A DNA stretch of 64,000 nucleotides from a bacterium. Lineage in GTDB: Bacteria; Cyanobacteriota; Vampirovibrionia; Vampirovibrionales; Vampirovibrionaceae. The translations under genes were made by a program, and so were the position numbers. A model generated the notes under the pieces. The model worked only from the letters and a program-made list of their open reading frames with translations. It was not told where the DNA came from and did not search any database. The DNA lies in NCBI GenBank assembly GCA_030429585.1, contig JAUIEU010000001.1:1049994-1113993 (forward strand), read 5' to 3'. Positions 26,692 through 37,271 of this stretch are shown piece after piece (positions within the stretch are counted from its first letter, which is position 1; each line of letters starts with the position of its first letter).

Positions 26692-27051
26692 ATGCCTAAG
26701 CGCCCCACGCCCCAAAAGCCCAACCGAAAAGGGTTGCGCCAATGCGTCGGGTGCCGTGGCTATTTTGTGCCGGCCACCTTGCTCCGGCTTGTTCGCCAAA
26801 GCAGCACCCCGGCAAACCCGCTACCTGCCAAAGCACCCCCACCACTCCACGTGGTTTACCCAGCGGCACTAGGCCTTAATCAAAAAACCACTACAGAAGG
26901 CGTGGCCTACAACGGGCGCTCCGCCTGGTGCTGCCCAACCCATACCTGCCTAACCACGGCTATTAAAGGCAAACAGTTTGCCCGCGCCCTGCGCTGCCCC
27001 GTACCAGAGGCCAGCCTACTGGCCATACAAGCCAAAATTACCGAAAAATAG
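26692..27051 (+). CDS. ylxR: YlxR (DUF448) RNA-binding protein
   Basis: A 119-residue member of the YlxR family, found between nusA and infB in many bacteria. The signature LRQCVGCRGYF and the second conserved block NGRSAWCCPTHTCL are intact, including the cysteines that could bind metal. It lies 24 bases after nusA. The companion L7Ae-like gene, often present next to ylxR, is absent. The 147-base spacer to infB holds no gene. Confidence 0.9.
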   Translation: MPKRPTPQKPNRKGLRQCVGCRGYFVPATLLRLVRQSSTPANPLPAKAPPPLHVVYPAALGLNQKTTTEGVAYNGRSAWCCPTHTCLTTAIKGKQFARALRCPVPEASLLAIQAKITEK

Positions 27052-27198
27052 GCAATTTCACCGATATTAAAGGTGGCATTTTTGCCGCGTCTTTGGTTCA
27101 ATAGTGCATTACTGCTATGCGCCCAAACCGCACGTGTTACCGGGGCAGGCCGGGCAGTTATCCCCCTATTTTTTTCAATCGTCAGGTAACTTATCACT

Positions 27199-29997
27199 GT
27201 GGTAGCTCGCGTCCGAATTTACGAACTAGCCAAAACCCTTGGCCACGAAAACAAAGAAATCATGGCCATCCTAGAGGCCGAATTTGGCGTCAGCGTCAAA
27301 AGCCACTCTAGCTCGGTAGACCAACCTGTCGCCGACAAGCTGGTGGCCTTTGTTAAAGGCGGCGGCACCCCCCCAGCCAGCAGCGGTGGCGTTACCCTAA
27401 AGAAAAAAGCAAAAAAAGACGACACCCTCAAACCTGTGACCACCACCGCCACAGGCGATGGCGGCGAGCAGCCCGTTTTGCGCGTGTCTCTTATTAAGAA
27501 AAAAGACCGGGTCAAGCCCGTCGCCATTGATGAGCCTGAACCCAGCCTCAAAGGCCTCTCTGCCCTACGGGCCGAAACCGAGCAAGCCAGCAAAGAATAT
27601 CACCGGAAAGTCCACGGTGAAGACGACGATGCCCCAGCGGTAAGCGCCACGCCAGAGGCCGCCCCAGAAACCCCAGCGGCAGAAACAGAACAACCTGCCG
27701 AGGCCGCGGCAGCAACGGTAGAGGCCGATGCACCCACCGACGCCAGCGACGCAGCAGCACCCAGCACCGATGATGATACGAGCGACGGTACAACGGTTAC
27801 GGCTAGCGACGACACCAGCGATTCTCCTTCTCGGGGGCGCATACAAGCCGCCGTGCCAGAAATGCCTGGCCTAAAAATTATTAAACCGGTGGATAAAAAG
27901 CTAGTAGAGCCTACGATTTTAGGTAAAGCCCCGGTAAAGCTCTCTACCGGCGAGCGCCAACAACAAAGTGGCGACAACCGCTACAAACGCAATGTGGGTG
28001 GCGATAAAAAACCTGGCGATGACAACTTTAGCCGTACCGGCGATGCGGGCCGCGGCAAGGTAAATACCATTCCGCCCCACCTGCGCAACCGTACCTACAA
28101 AGCCCCCGATGACGATAACTTGGCCAAGCTGCTAAACGCCAAGAAAAAGCACAAGCAAAAGCGCGAAGAAGAAGTTGTCGAAATTACGGAAGTGCGCATT
28201 GACGAGCAACTGAGCGTGCGTGAATTGGCCGAAAAACTGGGCAAAACGGATACCGACATTATTCGCCACGTGTTTATGAAAGGCATGATGGTTACCGTAA
28301 ACCAGACGCTAGAAGTAAGCTTTGCCCGCAGTATTGCGGAAGAATTTGAAATTACCGTGCTGGAAACCGAGGTAAAAGAAGATACCTACGATGCCACGGA
28401 AGCCATGGGCGAAAAGGAAATGGACGATACCGTCTACAAAAACCTAGAACCCAAATGGCCGGTTGTTTCTATCATGGGCCACGTAGACCACGGTAAAACC
28501 TCTTTGCTAGACGCTATCCGTGCTAGCCGCCACGAGATTACCAAAACCGAAGCAGGCGGTATTACCCAAAGCATTGGTGCCTACACCGTGGAAAAAGACG
28601 ATCGTAAAGTCGTCTTTTTGGATACCCCTGGCCACGAAGCCTTTACCGCCATGCGGATGCGTGGTGCCCAATCCACCAACATTGCCATTTTGGTAGTGGC
28701 TGCCGATGACGGTGTGATGCCCCAAACCATTGAGGCCATTAACCACGCCAAAGCCGCTAATATCCCCATGATTGTGGCCATTAACAAAGTGGACAAGCCA
28801 GACGCCGACCCGTACAAGGTGATGGCAGAGCTGATGCAACACGAAGTAAACCTAGAAGAAATGGGCGGCGATGTGCTTTCTGCCAAGGTGAGCGCCATTG
28901 AAAAAACCGGCCTAGATGACCTACTAGACCAAATTTTACTGGTTAGCGAGCTGCTTAACCTTAAGGCAGACCCCACCGTACCTGCCGAAGGTGTGGTGAT
29001 TGAAGCCAAACTAGACAAGCGCCGCGGCCCGTTAATGACGGCCCTGGTACAAAACGGCACCTTGCGTGTTGGCGACAATATTTTAACCGGTTCTGTGGGT
29101 GGCCGTGTGCGCGCCCTGATTGATGACCACGGCAACCACATTAAAGCGGCTGGCCCGGCCACCCCGGTAGAAATTTTGGGGATGAGCGATGTGCCCAACG
29201 CCGGCGACAACTTAAAAGTGATTACCGACGACAAAGAATTTAAGCGCCAACTGGCCGAAGCCAAGGCTAACGAAAAGCAAGCCACGCTAGACCGTCGCCA
29301 AATTATGCCTGGCCTACAAGCGCCAGAAGATGGCGACAACGAGCGCGAAACTTTTGTTCACTTTATTGTTAAGGCGGATAGCCAAGGCTCCACGGAAGCG
29401 GTCAACGAATCCATTACGGCGCTCTCTACGGATGAAGTAAAAATTAAAATTATCCACAGCGGCACGGGTAATATTACGGAAGCCGACATTATGCTGGCCG
29501 CCGCCAGTAACGCCGTGGTGATTGGCTTTAATGTGGGTAACGAAAGCGGCGTTGAAAATGCCTCTGACCGAACCAGCGTGCAAATCCGAAACTACGATGT
29601 GATTTACCACATTACCGAAGATGTGGAAAAAATCATGGTGGGCGAGATGTCGCCGGATGTACAGGATGTGGAAAAAGGCCGTGCCGAAGTCCGCGACCTG
29701 TTTACCATTAGCAACCGGGTGATTGCCGGCTGTATGGTAACCGAAGGCAAAGCGTTAAAATCTGCTCGGGTACAGGTAGAGCGCGATGGCGAAGTCGTGT
29801 TCAGTGGCAAACCGCTAAACCTAAAGCGTTTTAAAGAAAACGTGCAAGAAGTGGCCAGCGGCTTTGAATGCGGCCTTCAGTTGGAGAAATTTGACCAACT
29901 GGCTGTTGGTGACGTGTTGGTGTTTATGGTGAGCGAAACCAAACAACGCACCCTGGCCGATTTAAAACAAGCCCAAGAAGCAACGTCTTCCAAATAG
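27199..29997 (+). CDS. infB: Translation initiation factor IF-2
   Basis: Delivers initiator tRNA to the 30S subunit. The 932-residue protein starts at a GTG, giving [20 protein letters not shown], the IF2N domain. A long charged low-complexity linker (about 60-330) precedes a second IF2N-like domain (about 345-395), then the GTPase domain with GHVDHGKTS at 427-435, DTPGHEAF and NKVDKPDA. The C-terminal domains end at [10 protein letters not shown]. The length and linker are within normal variation. Confidence 0.97.
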   Translation: MVARVRIYELAKTLGHENKEIMAILEAEFGVSVKSHSSSVDQPVADKLVAFVKGGGTPPASSGGVTLKKKAKKDDTLKPVTTTATGDGGEQPVLRVSLIKKKDRVKPVAIDEPEPSLKGLSALRAETEQASKEYHRKVHGEDDDAPAVSATPEAAPETPAAETEQPAEAAAATVEADAPTDASDAAAPSTDDDTSDGTTVTASDDTSDSPSRGRIQAAVPEMPGLKIIKPVDKKLVEPTILGKAPVKLSTGERQQQSGDNRYKRNVGGDKKPGDDNFSRTGDAGRGKVNTIPPHLRNRTYKAPDDDNLAKLLNAKKKHKQKREEEVVEITEVRIDEQLSVRELAEKLGKTDTDIIRHVFMKGMMVTVNQTLEVSFARSIAEEFEITVLETEVKEDTYDATEAMGEKEMDDTVYKNLEPKWPVVSIMGHVDHGKTSLLDAIRASRHEITKTEAGGITQSIGAYTVEKDDRKVVFLDTPGHEAFTAMRMRGAQSTNIAILVVAADDGVMPQTIEAINHAKAANIPMIVAINKVDKPDADPYKVMAELMQHEVNLEEMGGDVLSAKVSAIEKTGLDDLLDQILLVSELLNLKADPTVPAEGVVIEAKLDKRRGPLMTALVQNGTLRVGDNILTGSVGGRVRALIDDHGNHIKAAGPATPVEILGMSDVPNAGDNLKVITDDKEFKRQLAEAKANEKQATLDRRQIMPGLQAPEDGDNERETFVHFIVKADSQGSTEAVNESITALSTDEVKIKIIHSGTGNITEADIMLAAASNAVVIGFNVGNESGVENASDRTSVQIRNYDVIYHITEDVEKIMVGEMSPDVQDVEKGRAEVRDLFTISNRVIAGCMVTEGKALKSARVQVERDGEVVFSGKPLNLKRFKENVQEVASGFECGLQLEKFDQLAVGDVLVFMVSETKQRTLADLKQAQEATSSK

Positions 29998-30088
29998 GGG
30001 CCGCCCCCCACAACATCGCCTTGCACCACACAGGGCCCTGGCGCGTTAAGCGGCCCTACCCACGTCACACATTTTTTGGTACTCATCT

Positions 30089-30505
30089 ATGTCTCCAGCA
30101 AATTATTCTTACCAGCCCGGCGATAAAGGCTTTTCTCGGCAAGACCGGGTGAAGAAAGCCCTGATGAAAGAAATTGGCGAAGCCTTGGCCACCGACATAA
30201 AACACCCCCTGCTGGATCATCAGATTATTTCTATTACGGATATTGATTTGAGCAAAGATTTTAGCTTTGCCAAGGTATATCTTAGTTTTTTAACCCAACC
30301 CAACACGGATAAAACCCCTCTGCTTGAGGTCATCCAAGAGTCGGCCCCCAAACTGCAAGGCATTATTGGGCGACGGCTAAAGCTGCGCAACACCACCAAG
30401 CTTAGCTTTTATGCCGATGACTCTTTGGAACGGGGCAACCGGGTAAACGACTTGTTAAAGAAAATTGCCCAGGAAAACGAGCCCCCAGAGACCGCTACCG
30501 ATTAG
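30089..30505 (+). CDS. rbfA: Ribosome-binding factor A
   Basis: A 138-residue KH-type factor for 16S 5' end maturation and cold adaptation. The pattern FSRQDRVKKALMKEIGEAL, SITDIDLSKDFSFAKVYLSFL, then the helix with LRNTTKLSFYADDSLERGNRV is the RbfA core. Last gene of the translation operon, 91 bases after infB. Confidence 0.95.
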   Translation: MSPANYSYQPGDKGFSRQDRVKKALMKEIGEALATDIKHPLLDHQIISITDIDLSKDFSFAKVYLSFLTQPNTDKTPLLEVIQESAPKLQGIIGRRLKLRNTTKLSFYADDSLERGNRVNDLLKKIAQENEPPETATD

Positions 30506-30599
30506 CCAAGCAAGGGTACCCTAGACAAATTTCTGGCCCTTGGGTGTAACAATATCCACACAAATTGCACACTATATTATATAAACAGTTTTTATAGAT

Positions 30600-31334
30600 A
30601 TGTATTGGCCATTGCCAGTACTGCTGGGAATAATACACTTTTTTGCTGGGAATAAAAATATTATGGGGAATTTTGTCGAATCACCATCGACGCATCGTTC
30701 TGTTAAGGCGCGGCCTACTACCGCGGCTAACCCTACACGGCGGCCTGCTAGCCCAACAACGGCCAACCTACTGACCACCCTTACCCCGCAACAAAAACAA
30801 ACACTACTAGAAAGGTTAACTGGTACTAACAATGAAGAGGAAGCCGACGTAGCTCGCCTTTGGAAAGCCCAAGCAACCCACGCCATGGATTCCAGTATTT
30901 CTGAACTACAACTTCAACAACAAATCCCTGCATTAGGGCACCAATATATTCCCGCCATTATACGGCTATGTGCTAAATACAATGTAAGCCCACACTTAGT
31001 GGCAGAAGTTATTCGCCAAGAGTCTGCTTTTAAAGAAACCGCCAAGTCACACGCGGGTGCAATGGGGCTAATGCAACTAATGCCAGGCACAGCCCAAGAA
31101 CTTGGGGTAAAGAACCCCTACGACCCTGAAGAAAACTTAGAAGGCGGCATCAAATACTTAGCCAAAATCCTCGACATGCGAGATGGCGATATCCCACTAA
31201 CGTTAGCTTCTTATAACGCAGGGCCTTACCGAAAAGATATTAAAGCGGGCCAGATACCCAACATAAGAGAAACCCAACATTACGTTAAGGCTATTATGAC
31301 CAAGTATGAACCCAGGGCTGAAAAAACTAGCTAG
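30600..31334 (+). CDS. Lytic transglycosylase (SLT domain)
   Basis: Cleaves peptidoglycan glycan strands. The C-terminal SLT/goose-lysozyme-like domain (about 115-235) has the catalytic glutamate in VIRQESAF, then SHAGAMGLMQLMPGTAQELG, GGIKYLAKIL and LASYNAGP, all matching the family. The first 20 residues are hydrophobic (YWPLPVLLGIIHFFAG) and could be a membrane anchor, but no good ribosome site precedes them. The alternative ATG at 30663 would give a protein without export signal. It lies between rbfA and rplI with its own upstream gap. A role in particle release or entry is possible but untested. Confidence 0.82.
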   Translation: MYWPLPVLLGIIHFFAGNKNIMGNFVESPSTHRSVKARPTTAANPTRRPASPTTANLLTTLTPQQKQTLLERLTGTNNEEEADVARLWKAQATHAMDSSISELQLQQQIPALGHQYIPAIIRLCAKYNVSPHLVAEVIRQESAFKETAKSHAGAMGLMQLMPGTAQELGVKNPYDPEENLEGGIKYLAKILDMRDGDIPLTLASYNAGPYRKDIKAGQIPNIRETQHYVKAIMTKYEPRAEKTS

Positions 31335-31342
31335 CCGAGATA

Positions 31343-31861
31343 TTACTCAGCAGCGGCGTCTTCCGTAGCGGCTTCTGGCTCTTCGAATAACTCTTGAGGT
31401 TCGGCATCGGCTTCTGGCTTAACCACCACGGTAAATTCGGTGGAAATTTTAGATGAGAACTTTACGTATACCGAGTACTCGCCCACGGCATTAATAGCAT
31501 CGCTAACGTTAATTTGCTTGCGTTCCACTTCTAGGCCGGTTTTTTGAGAAATAATGCCGCTAAGCTCTTTGGTGGTGATGGTACCGTACAGCTTGCCCGT
31601 ATCAGGGTGGGCGTTCGCCGTAATGGTAACGGGGCTAATAGCAGCCACCTTGTCGGCTTTGGCTTGGTCATCGGCACGTTTTTTCTCAAGCTGTTTTTGA
31701 ATTTGGCTTTGGCGTGCTTCCAAATCGCGCATGGCGCCAGTGGTTGCCCGAATGGCCAGCTTTTTGTTGAACAAGTAGTTCAGGGCGTAGCCTTCGGCCA
31801 CGTCTTTAACGTCCCCAATTTCACCTAGGGTGTCTACATCTTTGGTTAAAATAACTTTCAT
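31343..31861 (-). CDS. rplI: 50S ribosomal protein L9
   Basis: A 172-residue L9. The N-terminal globular domain MKVILTKDVDTLGEIGDVKDV and YALNYLFNKKLA are textbook; then comes the long connecting helix and the C-terminal domain with SGIISQKTGLEVERKQI. An acidic tail of about 25 residues extends past the normal end. It stops 8 bases from the convergent transglycosylase gene. Confidence 0.95.
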   Translation of the reverse strand: MKVILTKDVDTLGEIGDVKDVAEGYALNYLFNKKLAIRATTGAMRDLEARQSQIQKQLEKKRADDQAKADKVAAISPVTITANAHPDTGKLYGTITTKELSGIISQKTGLEVERKQINVSDAINAVGEYSVYVKFSSKISTEFTVVVKPEADAEPQELFEEPEAATEDAAAE

Positions 31862-32018
31862 GTCAGCTATCCATTCTCAATGGGTTAAAACAGCAATTAA
31901 TCAGGTCAGCAGGCGGTTTAGTTTGGTCGCCCTAAAAATACCGAGCCACCATTTATAGCACAACCCCACCATAAAACACCACACCAGGTAACAAATCAGT
32001 GAACACACCGCCCGTGCC

Positions 32019-32047
32019 TCGTCAATTTGGCAAAATTTGGGTATGAT
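32019..32047 (+). promoter_or_regulatory. Putative sigma-70 promoter for the TrmB gene
   Basis: TCGTCA (32019-32024) and TATGAT (32042-32047) are separated by 17 bases, matching 4 of 6 and 5 of 6 consensus bases, and lie 48 bases before the ATG at 32096. Moderate support only. Confidence 0.4.
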
Positions 32048-32095
32048 ACCTAAGGCACAATAACCACCGGTTTAGCAGGGATACACACCACCATT

Positions 32096-32902
32096 ATGGA
32101 CGAAATCATCGCCCACTTAAAGGAACTCGGGTTAAACACCTACGAATCCAAGGTGTACCTTAGCCTGCTCACCAACCACCCAGCCACCGGGTACGAAGTA
32201 AGCAAAGACAGCGGGGTGCCCCAGGCACGTGCCTACGACACCTTAAAAACCTTAGAAAACCGGGGCGTGGTTATTTCTACAGCAGGCAAACCTGTGACCT
32301 ACCTGCCTATTTCGCCAGACAAATTACTGCAAACCTGGGAAAACGCCTTCCAGGGCTCCATGACCTTTTTAAAAGACGCCCTGCCCAACATGAGCCAGGA
32401 AACCGTGGAACCCATCCTAAACATCCACGGCGAAGCCCACTGCACCCGCCATATTGAAGAACTGATAAACAACGCCCAAGACGTGATTTACTTGGAAATT
32501 TGGCGAGACGAAGCCTATAAATTTGCCGGGGCCTTAGAAGCCGCCGCCAAACGAGGCGTGCACCTAAACGTGGTGGGGTATGACGGGGTGGATTACAGTT
32601 TTTGCGATGTGTACCAGCACGAATTGGATGAAACCATCCACCGCCTATTTGGGGGCCGCTGGATGGTGATGTCGGTAGATGACACCGATGGGGTAATTTG
32701 CAACACCCCCGCCAATGAAAAGATACCCAAACTGGTATATACCCAAAATCAGGGCGTCGTTTTTATTATTAAAGAGCTAATTACCCACAATATTTGCTTT
32801 TTAGATGTAGAGCGCGAGCTACACGACGAAATTGTTGGCGTTTACGGCCACAACCTAATCAAATTGCGCCAAAAAGTACTCGGTACCAACTTTAAAGCCT
32901 AG
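32096..32902 (+). CDS. TrmB-family transcriptional regulator
   Basis: A 268-residue regulator with an N-terminal winged helix (about 1-75, LGLNTYESKVYLSLLTNHPATGYEVSKDSGVPQARAYDTLKTLENRG) and a C-terminal phospholipase-D-like sensor domain (about 105-265), the TrmB architecture best known for sugar sensing in archaea and some bacteria. The bases after it form a small hairpin (ACCCTG/CAGGGT, 32938-32953). It is monocistronic, and the divergently arranged neighbours give no target. The ligand is unknown. Confidence 0.85.
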   Translation: MDEIIAHLKELGLNTYESKVYLSLLTNHPATGYEVSKDSGVPQARAYDTLKTLENRGVVISTAGKPVTYLPISPDKLLQTWENAFQGSMTFLKDALPNMSQETVEPILNIHGEAHCTRHIEELINNAQDVIYLEIWRDEAYKFAGALEAAAKRGVHLNVVGYDGVDYSFCDVYQHELDETIHRLFGGRWMVMSVDDTDGVICNTPANEKIPKLVYTQNQGVVFIIKELITHNICFLDVERELHDEIVGVYGHNLIKLRQKVLGTNFKA

Positions 32903-33100
32903 CCCTTGCGGTTCTTATTTATTCCTCCCTGCGGTATACCCTGCTACCAGGGTGTTATTCATCTTTTTGATAAATCTCGTTAAGATACGTTACATTTACC
33001 TGTTTTTATTAAATTAGTATATATTATTGCCGACACCCCTATTAACAGGGCAGACATCTGTCTGCTATCTGTTTCCTCAACCTCCTCCCCAAATGATGGC

Positions 33101-33134
33101 GCTGTCGATCTTCCTCGATCGACAGCTTTTTTTT
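33101..33134 (+). terminator. Strong intrinsic terminator
   Basis: GCTGTCGATC pairs perfectly with GATCGACAGC around TTCCTC, followed by eight T. It lies on the plus strand after the TrmB gene and just before the 3' end of the convergent TolC-like gene. The T-run is on the plus strand only. Confidence 0.9.
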
Positions 33135-33166
33135 GATGCCAGAGGCACCTTACATTAAAAACTGCC

Positions 33167-34465
33167 CTAGTCTTGGGGCGATAGCATTGTGGTGGTTAGC
33201 AGGCCGCTGGCGGCCAGTACATCTACTTGGGTTTGGGCAGCAGTCGCTTGGGCTTGCACCCACACCTGTTGGGCCTTTATATAGGCTAAACGGGCCGCTT
33301 CAGCTTCTAACTGGCTAGCAAAACCTGCTGTTAGGCTTACCCGGGTTTGATGAAGATTACGCGCCGCTAACTGCCACAACAAATGGGCGGTAGTAACGGC
33401 AGGCTGGCTTAATTCGCTGGCTAGCAAGGCATCTTCTAGCTGAATCATCGCTTTTTCAATCTGTTGTTTATGGTGCAACTGGCCAGAATCTATGGTGGCC
33501 TTTAGCACCTTGGCCTGCGTTACATCCATCTTAACGCTGCTGGCTTTTACCAGTTTTTCTAACGCGTCCACGCGGTAGGCTAAGGCCTGCACGTCTGGGC
33601 GCTCATCAACATGGTCGCGCAGTTCGCCACCAATAGGCAGTAAGGGGTTAAGCTGGGCAAACTCCCAGTGGGTCGGTACTGCTCGGGCCACAGTCGCCTC
33701 TAACGCTTGCCAGTCATCGGTTAATGGCAATACATCGGTGGCACGGATGCTAACATCGGTAATATGGCAGGTGCCCTTAGGCGATTTTTGCAGCAATACC
33801 CGCAGTGGCCGGCACGCGGCTGCCTGCTGCACCCTAGCGGCTAAGGCCGATTGTTTAGCAGCCAATAACTGGTGGGCCACCGTGTTTAACTGCAAGCCGG
33901 TAATATCGCCAGCTACAAATTGCTGTTGGGCCTGATTAACCAAACCCGCCTGATACTGCCAATCGGCATGGGCAACGGCGCTATTTACCGTGGCTTTAAC
34001 CAAGGCCAAATAATCACTAACCGTTAGACGAAGGGCCTGCTGACGTGCAGCCCGAACTTGAGCTTGGGCGGCTTGCACATCTAACTCTGCACTGCCTTCT
34101 AAATACCGTGCATCAAAATACTTAAAGAAAAACAGCACCCGCTTGCTTTCCACCCCATCCTGCTTAGCCTCGGTTTCTGCCAAGCGGCTTTTGGCGTGCA
34201 GCACTAACGGGTGGTGGCTTTCTGCTTTTTTAAGCAGTGGCCGCAACTTAATAGAGACGGATTCATCCGGCTTCCACTGCCATGTGGCCTCTCGCGCTTC
34301 CGCCACCATGGCATCTAGTGCCATCGCTAACGAGGCAGTGGCCTCTGTGGTTGGCGGCGACTCTTTCGCGGCATCTTGTGCCTGCGCCATGGCAGGTAAG
34401 CCACTAGGCACCATAATAGCCGCTGCTAGCAGCACCGCCCACAACATTTTGCTTGTTAACCGCAT
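33167..34465 (-). CDS. TolC-like outer-membrane efflux protein
   Basis: A 432-residue exported protein with a signal peptide ending near AMAQAQ (about 28). Long alpha-helical repeats (AELDVQAAQAQVRAARQQALRLTVSDYLALVKA and the corresponding second half near 360-420) fit the outer-membrane efflux family. It probably forms the outer-membrane channel for the ABC-2 transporter encoded just upstream, 3 bases apart. It implies a Gram-negative envelope. No membrane-fusion (HlyD-type) gene is adjacent, which is unusual for such a set. Confidence 0.8.
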   Translation of the reverse strand: MRLTSKMLWAVLLAAAIMVPSGLPAMAQAQDAAKESPPTTEATASLAMALDAMVAEAREATWQWKPDESVSIKLRPLLKKAESHHPLVLHAKSRLAETEAKQDGVESKRVLFFFKYFDARYLEGSAELDVQAAQAQVRAARQQALRLTVSDYLALVKATVNSAVAHADWQYQAGLVNQAQQQFVAGDITGLQLNTVAHQLLAAKQSALAARVQQAAACRPLRVLLQKSPKGTCHITDVSIRATDVLPLTDDWQALEATVARAVPTHWEFAQLNPLLPIGGELRDHVDERPDVQALAYRVDALEKLVKASSVKMDVTQAKVLKATIDSGQLHHKQQIEKAMIQLEDALLASELSQPAVTTAHLLWQLAARNLHQTRVSLTAGFASQLEAEAARLAYIKAQQVWVQAQATAAQTQVDVLAASGLLTTTMLSPQD

Positions 34466-34467
34466 AA

Positions 34468-35673
34468 CTACGCTACCTGCTTTTTAAACCGCATCATACT
34501 AGTGGCGAGCAGTACGGCAGAAAGTGCCAGCAGCACCACCGTATAGCCCCACAATTCGGCAAACCCGCTGCCTTTAATAACCACCCCGCGGATAATTTCG
34601 AGGTAGTGGGTAATGGGCAGCAAATAACTAAAAATCTTCACAAACCACGGCATGGGCTCTAGCGGGAACACAAAGCCACTAATCATCATGCTGGGCAGCA
34701 GCAACGCTAGCGTTAGCTGTACCGCCTGCACCTGCGATTTACACGTGGTGGAAATCAACAGCCCAATAGTAAGCGAGGTAACAATAAACACCAGCGAATT
34801 AATCAACAGCAGCCAAAAACTACCGCTAATACTAATGTTGAAAAACCACACCATCACCCCAAGCGTCAGCAACATATCTGCCAAGCCAATAATGGCATAC
34901 GGAATCACCTTACCAATCATTAGGTCGCTTACACGGATAGGGGTGGCCATCAATTGCTCTAAGGTGCCGCTTTCGCGCTCTCGCACAATGGCAAAACTGG
35001 TAAACAGAATCGTCATCATGTGCATAATAAGGGCTAAAATGCCGGGTATTAAAAAGTACGCCGTTTTTAAATCTGGGTTATACAGCACGTGCACTACCGA
35101 TTCGATAGGCGTTTTTTGCAGTGCAGACACCGTTGCCGCCAGCGGGTTTTGGCTCGCCACCAAGGCCGTATGGTACGACAACACCAAATTACTCATGGCC
35201 TGAATAGAGCGCGCAATATTGGCATTGCTACCATCAATGGCAATGCGCACCGTCGGGGTATCGTTAGGTTTTAGCAGGCTGCGGCTATAATCCGGCGGAA
35301 TAACCAAGCCCACCCGGTAGGCCCCCTTACGGATTAATCTATCCAGCTCGGTTTCCGAATCCACAAAGTCATCGGCGCCCACGGTAAAAAACACGCTATT
35401 TTGGAAGGTCTTCACCAGCTCCAAGCTATCGTTGCGGTTATCGTAATTACACACCACCACAGGGATGTGTTTTAAATCTTTACTAATGGCCAGGCCCGTT
35501 ACCAACAGTTGCGCAATGGGCAGCAGCACAATAAAGGCCACCAAAAACGGGTCACGAAAGAGCTGAATCAGCTCTTTCTTCACCACAGACTGGATACCGC
35601 TCCACGTGGCGCTAGAAAGGAACCCGGCCACATTGCGCACCGCCTGAACAATACTACTAAACAGGTTAGCCAT
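34468..35673 (-). CDS. ABC-2 type transporter permease
   Basis: A 401-residue membrane protein of the YbhS/YhhJ-type ABC-2 family: one N-terminal membrane helix (about 35-55), a large periplasmic domain (about 60-180), and five C-terminal helices with the signature IVRERESGTLEQLMATPIRVSDLMIGK. The Met at 35673 was chosen because it overlaps the stop of the ATPase gene by 8 bases (ATGGCTAA). The longer frame to 35712 would add an arginine-rich stretch. It exports an unknown substrate with the ATPase and the TolC-like protein. Confidence 0.88.
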   Translation of the reverse strand: MANLFSSIVQAVRNVAGFLSSATWSGIQSVVKKELIQLFRDPFLVAFIVLLPIAQLLVTGLAISKDLKHIPVVVCNYDNRNDSLELVKTFQNSVFFTVGADDFVDSETELDRLIRKGAYRVGLVIPPDYSRSLLKPNDTPTVRIAIDGSNANIARSIQAMSNLVLSYHTALVASQNPLAATVSALQKTPIESVVHVLYNPDLKTAYFLIPGILALIMHMMTILFTSFAIVRERESGTLEQLMATPIRVSDLMIGKVIPYAIIGLADMLLTLGVMVWFFNISISGSFWLLLINSLVFIVTSLTIGLLISTTCKSQVQAVQLTLALLLPSMMISGFVFPLEPMPWFVKIFSYLLPITHYLEIIRGVVIKGSGFAELWGYTVVLLALSAVLLATSMMRFKKQVA

Positions 35674-36775
35674 TCGGGGGCGCCTCCTCTGGCGAAGCCG
35701 CGGTAGTGGCACTAAATTTTTGAATAATAGGCCGAAGCACGGGCTGAATTACATCCCACGTTTTAGTCAACACCGTTTCCGGGGGGCGTACATCCGGCAA
35801 CGTCGATTGCGCTTCGTGGGCCTTGGTGAGCGCCACAAACACATCTTCCAAGCTGGGTTCAATCTTACGGATGTCGCGGGCATCAATGCCGGCTTCCGCG
35901 CACTGGGTGCGCAGCAAGTCTGCCGTTAGGGCGTTATCGCCTACCACGTGCAGAGCTTGGCCAAAAATCGTCACATCGTTTACATATTGCAGCTGCTTTA
36001 GTTTATTAAAGCTGGCCACCAGTGGGCGGCACATTAGCTCGTAGCGCACTTGGCCTTGGCCCACTACCTCGCGGGCTTGTTTTAGTTCATCGGGCCCACC
36101 ACTTACAATTAGGCGGCTGTTGTAGATATACCCCACACTGCTGCATCGTTCGGCTTCATCCATATAATGCGTGGTAACAAATAGCGTCACCCCGCTGCTG
36201 GCTAACGAAAACAACAAATCCCACAGCTCGCGGCGCGCTACCGGGTCCATGGCCGCCGTCGGTTCATCTAAAAAGATAATTTCTGGCTCATGCACCAACG
36301 CGCAACACAAGGCCAGGCGTTGTTTCCACCCACCACTAAGCTGCCGGCCTAAGTACCGCTGGTACGGCCCAATGCCGACGAGATCAATCACTTCTTGCTT
36401 ACGGCGCTTACCTTCTGCCCCGTTAACGCCGTACAAGTGGGCGTAAAAATCCAAATTCTCCTGCACGGTTAAATCTTCGTACAGGCTGAATTTTTGGGGC
36501 ATGTAGCCAATGCGGCTCCGAATCAGCTCTGGGTCGGTGGCTACATCCATGCCGCACACGGTAGCGCTGCCGCTAGTGGGCGAGAGCAAGCCGCACAGCA
36601 TTTTAATAGTGGTGCTTTTGCCGCTGCCATTGGGGCCCAAAAAGCCAAAAATTTCGCCGCGCTCAATGGAAAGGTTTAAATTATCTACTGCGGCACGCTC
36701 GCCAAACCGGCGCACCAAATCCACGGTTTGCACCGCAATATCGCCGGGTTGATTAGAATAGGTTGGCGTGGCCAT
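35666..36775 (-). CDS. ABC transporter ATP-binding protein (ABC-2 exporter)
   Basis: A 369-residue ATPase with Walker A GPNGSGKST, the Q-loop region GYMPQKFSLYEDLT, the signature LSGGWKQRL, Walker B IIFLDEPTAAMDP and the H-loop TTHYMDEAE. A C-terminal extension of about 60 residues follows the CcmA/YbhF-type regulatory tail. First gene of a three-gene operon with the permease and the TolC-like protein. Substrate not deducible; YbhFSR-like drug or lipid export is possible. Confidence 0.92.
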   Translation of the reverse strand: MATPTYSNQPGDIAVQTVDLVRRFGERAAVDNLNLSIERGEIFGFLGPNGSGKSTTIKMLCGLLSPTSGSATVCGMDVATDPELIRSRIGYMPQKFSLYEDLTVQENLDFYAHLYGVNGAEGKRRKQEVIDLVGIGPYQRYLGRQLSGGWKQRLALCCALVHEPEIIFLDEPTAAMDPVARRELWDLLFSLASSGVTLFVTTHYMDEAERCSSVGYIYNSRLIVSGGPDELKQAREVVGQGQVRYELMCRPLVASFNKLKQLQYVNDVTIFGQALHVVGDNALTADLLRTQCAEAGIDARDIRKIEPSLEDVFVALTKAHEAQSTLPDVRPPETVLTKTWDVIQPVLRPIIQKFSATTAASPEEAPPNG

Positions 36776-36843
36776 AAATACAGGTGTGGCTTATAAAAAC
36801 AAAGTAGCCACATTATCGCGCAAATATAATAACCAACGCTAGG

Positions 36844-37170
36844 TTAAAATTTAAAGTAACTTTCAATCGCTTTGCTCAACTCAGCAAAGCCACCATTTTT
36901 TCCGGCAGCAACAACTTCATCACCTACTTGCAAAGCATATTTTGTAAAGCGACTTTTTTGAGCGCGGGGGTTTTTAGCCATTGTGGCAGTAATTTTCCAG
37001 TCATTTCCTGAATCGTATTCCCCATTCATTTGTTCCAATTTGCCCTTAAGTCTACCCTCCAAAAGCCTTGAAGCGTTTTGGTCATAGGTAATATCACCAC
37101 TAAATTTAGTATGAGATAGCCTTGGGTAATTTTTAGGTGGAATCGATAGATAAATAGAATTAGTCAACAT
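36844..37170 (-). CDS. Small hypothetical protein
   Basis: A 108-residue, low-GC, basic protein. The N-terminus MLTNSIYLSIPPKNYPRLSH resembles other short proteins of this genome, and the rest is beta-strand-like (SGDITYDQNA, ALQVGDEVVAAG), ending in a helix. I do not recognise it. A GTG at 37188 would add six residues. Flanked by the ABC operon and an aminotransferase, with its own gaps on both sides. Confidence 0.5.
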   Translation of the reverse strand: MLTNSIYLSIPPKNYPRLSHTKFSGDITYDQNASRLLEGRLKGKLEQMNGEYDSGNDWKITATMAKNPRAQKSRFTKYALQVGDEVVAAGKNGGFAELSKAIESYFKF

Positions 37171-37271
37171 TAAATGCACCACTTTCACTAATTTAAACCG
37201 TTAGAATACCTTACATACCTATTAAGTCTAAGTACGCATTAATGTTGCTAAAATTAATAACGGTTATGGCG

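Noticed and set aside
30514-30547. CAAGGG...CCCTTG as a terminator after rbfA
   Set aside because: The stem is short, the loop long, and no T-run follows.
30600-31334. The lytic transglycosylase as the missing lysis gene of the particle cassettes
   Set aside because: The SLT domain is common in host cell-wall turnover, and the gene lies between rbfA and rplI without the shared control element. It is kept as a possibility only.
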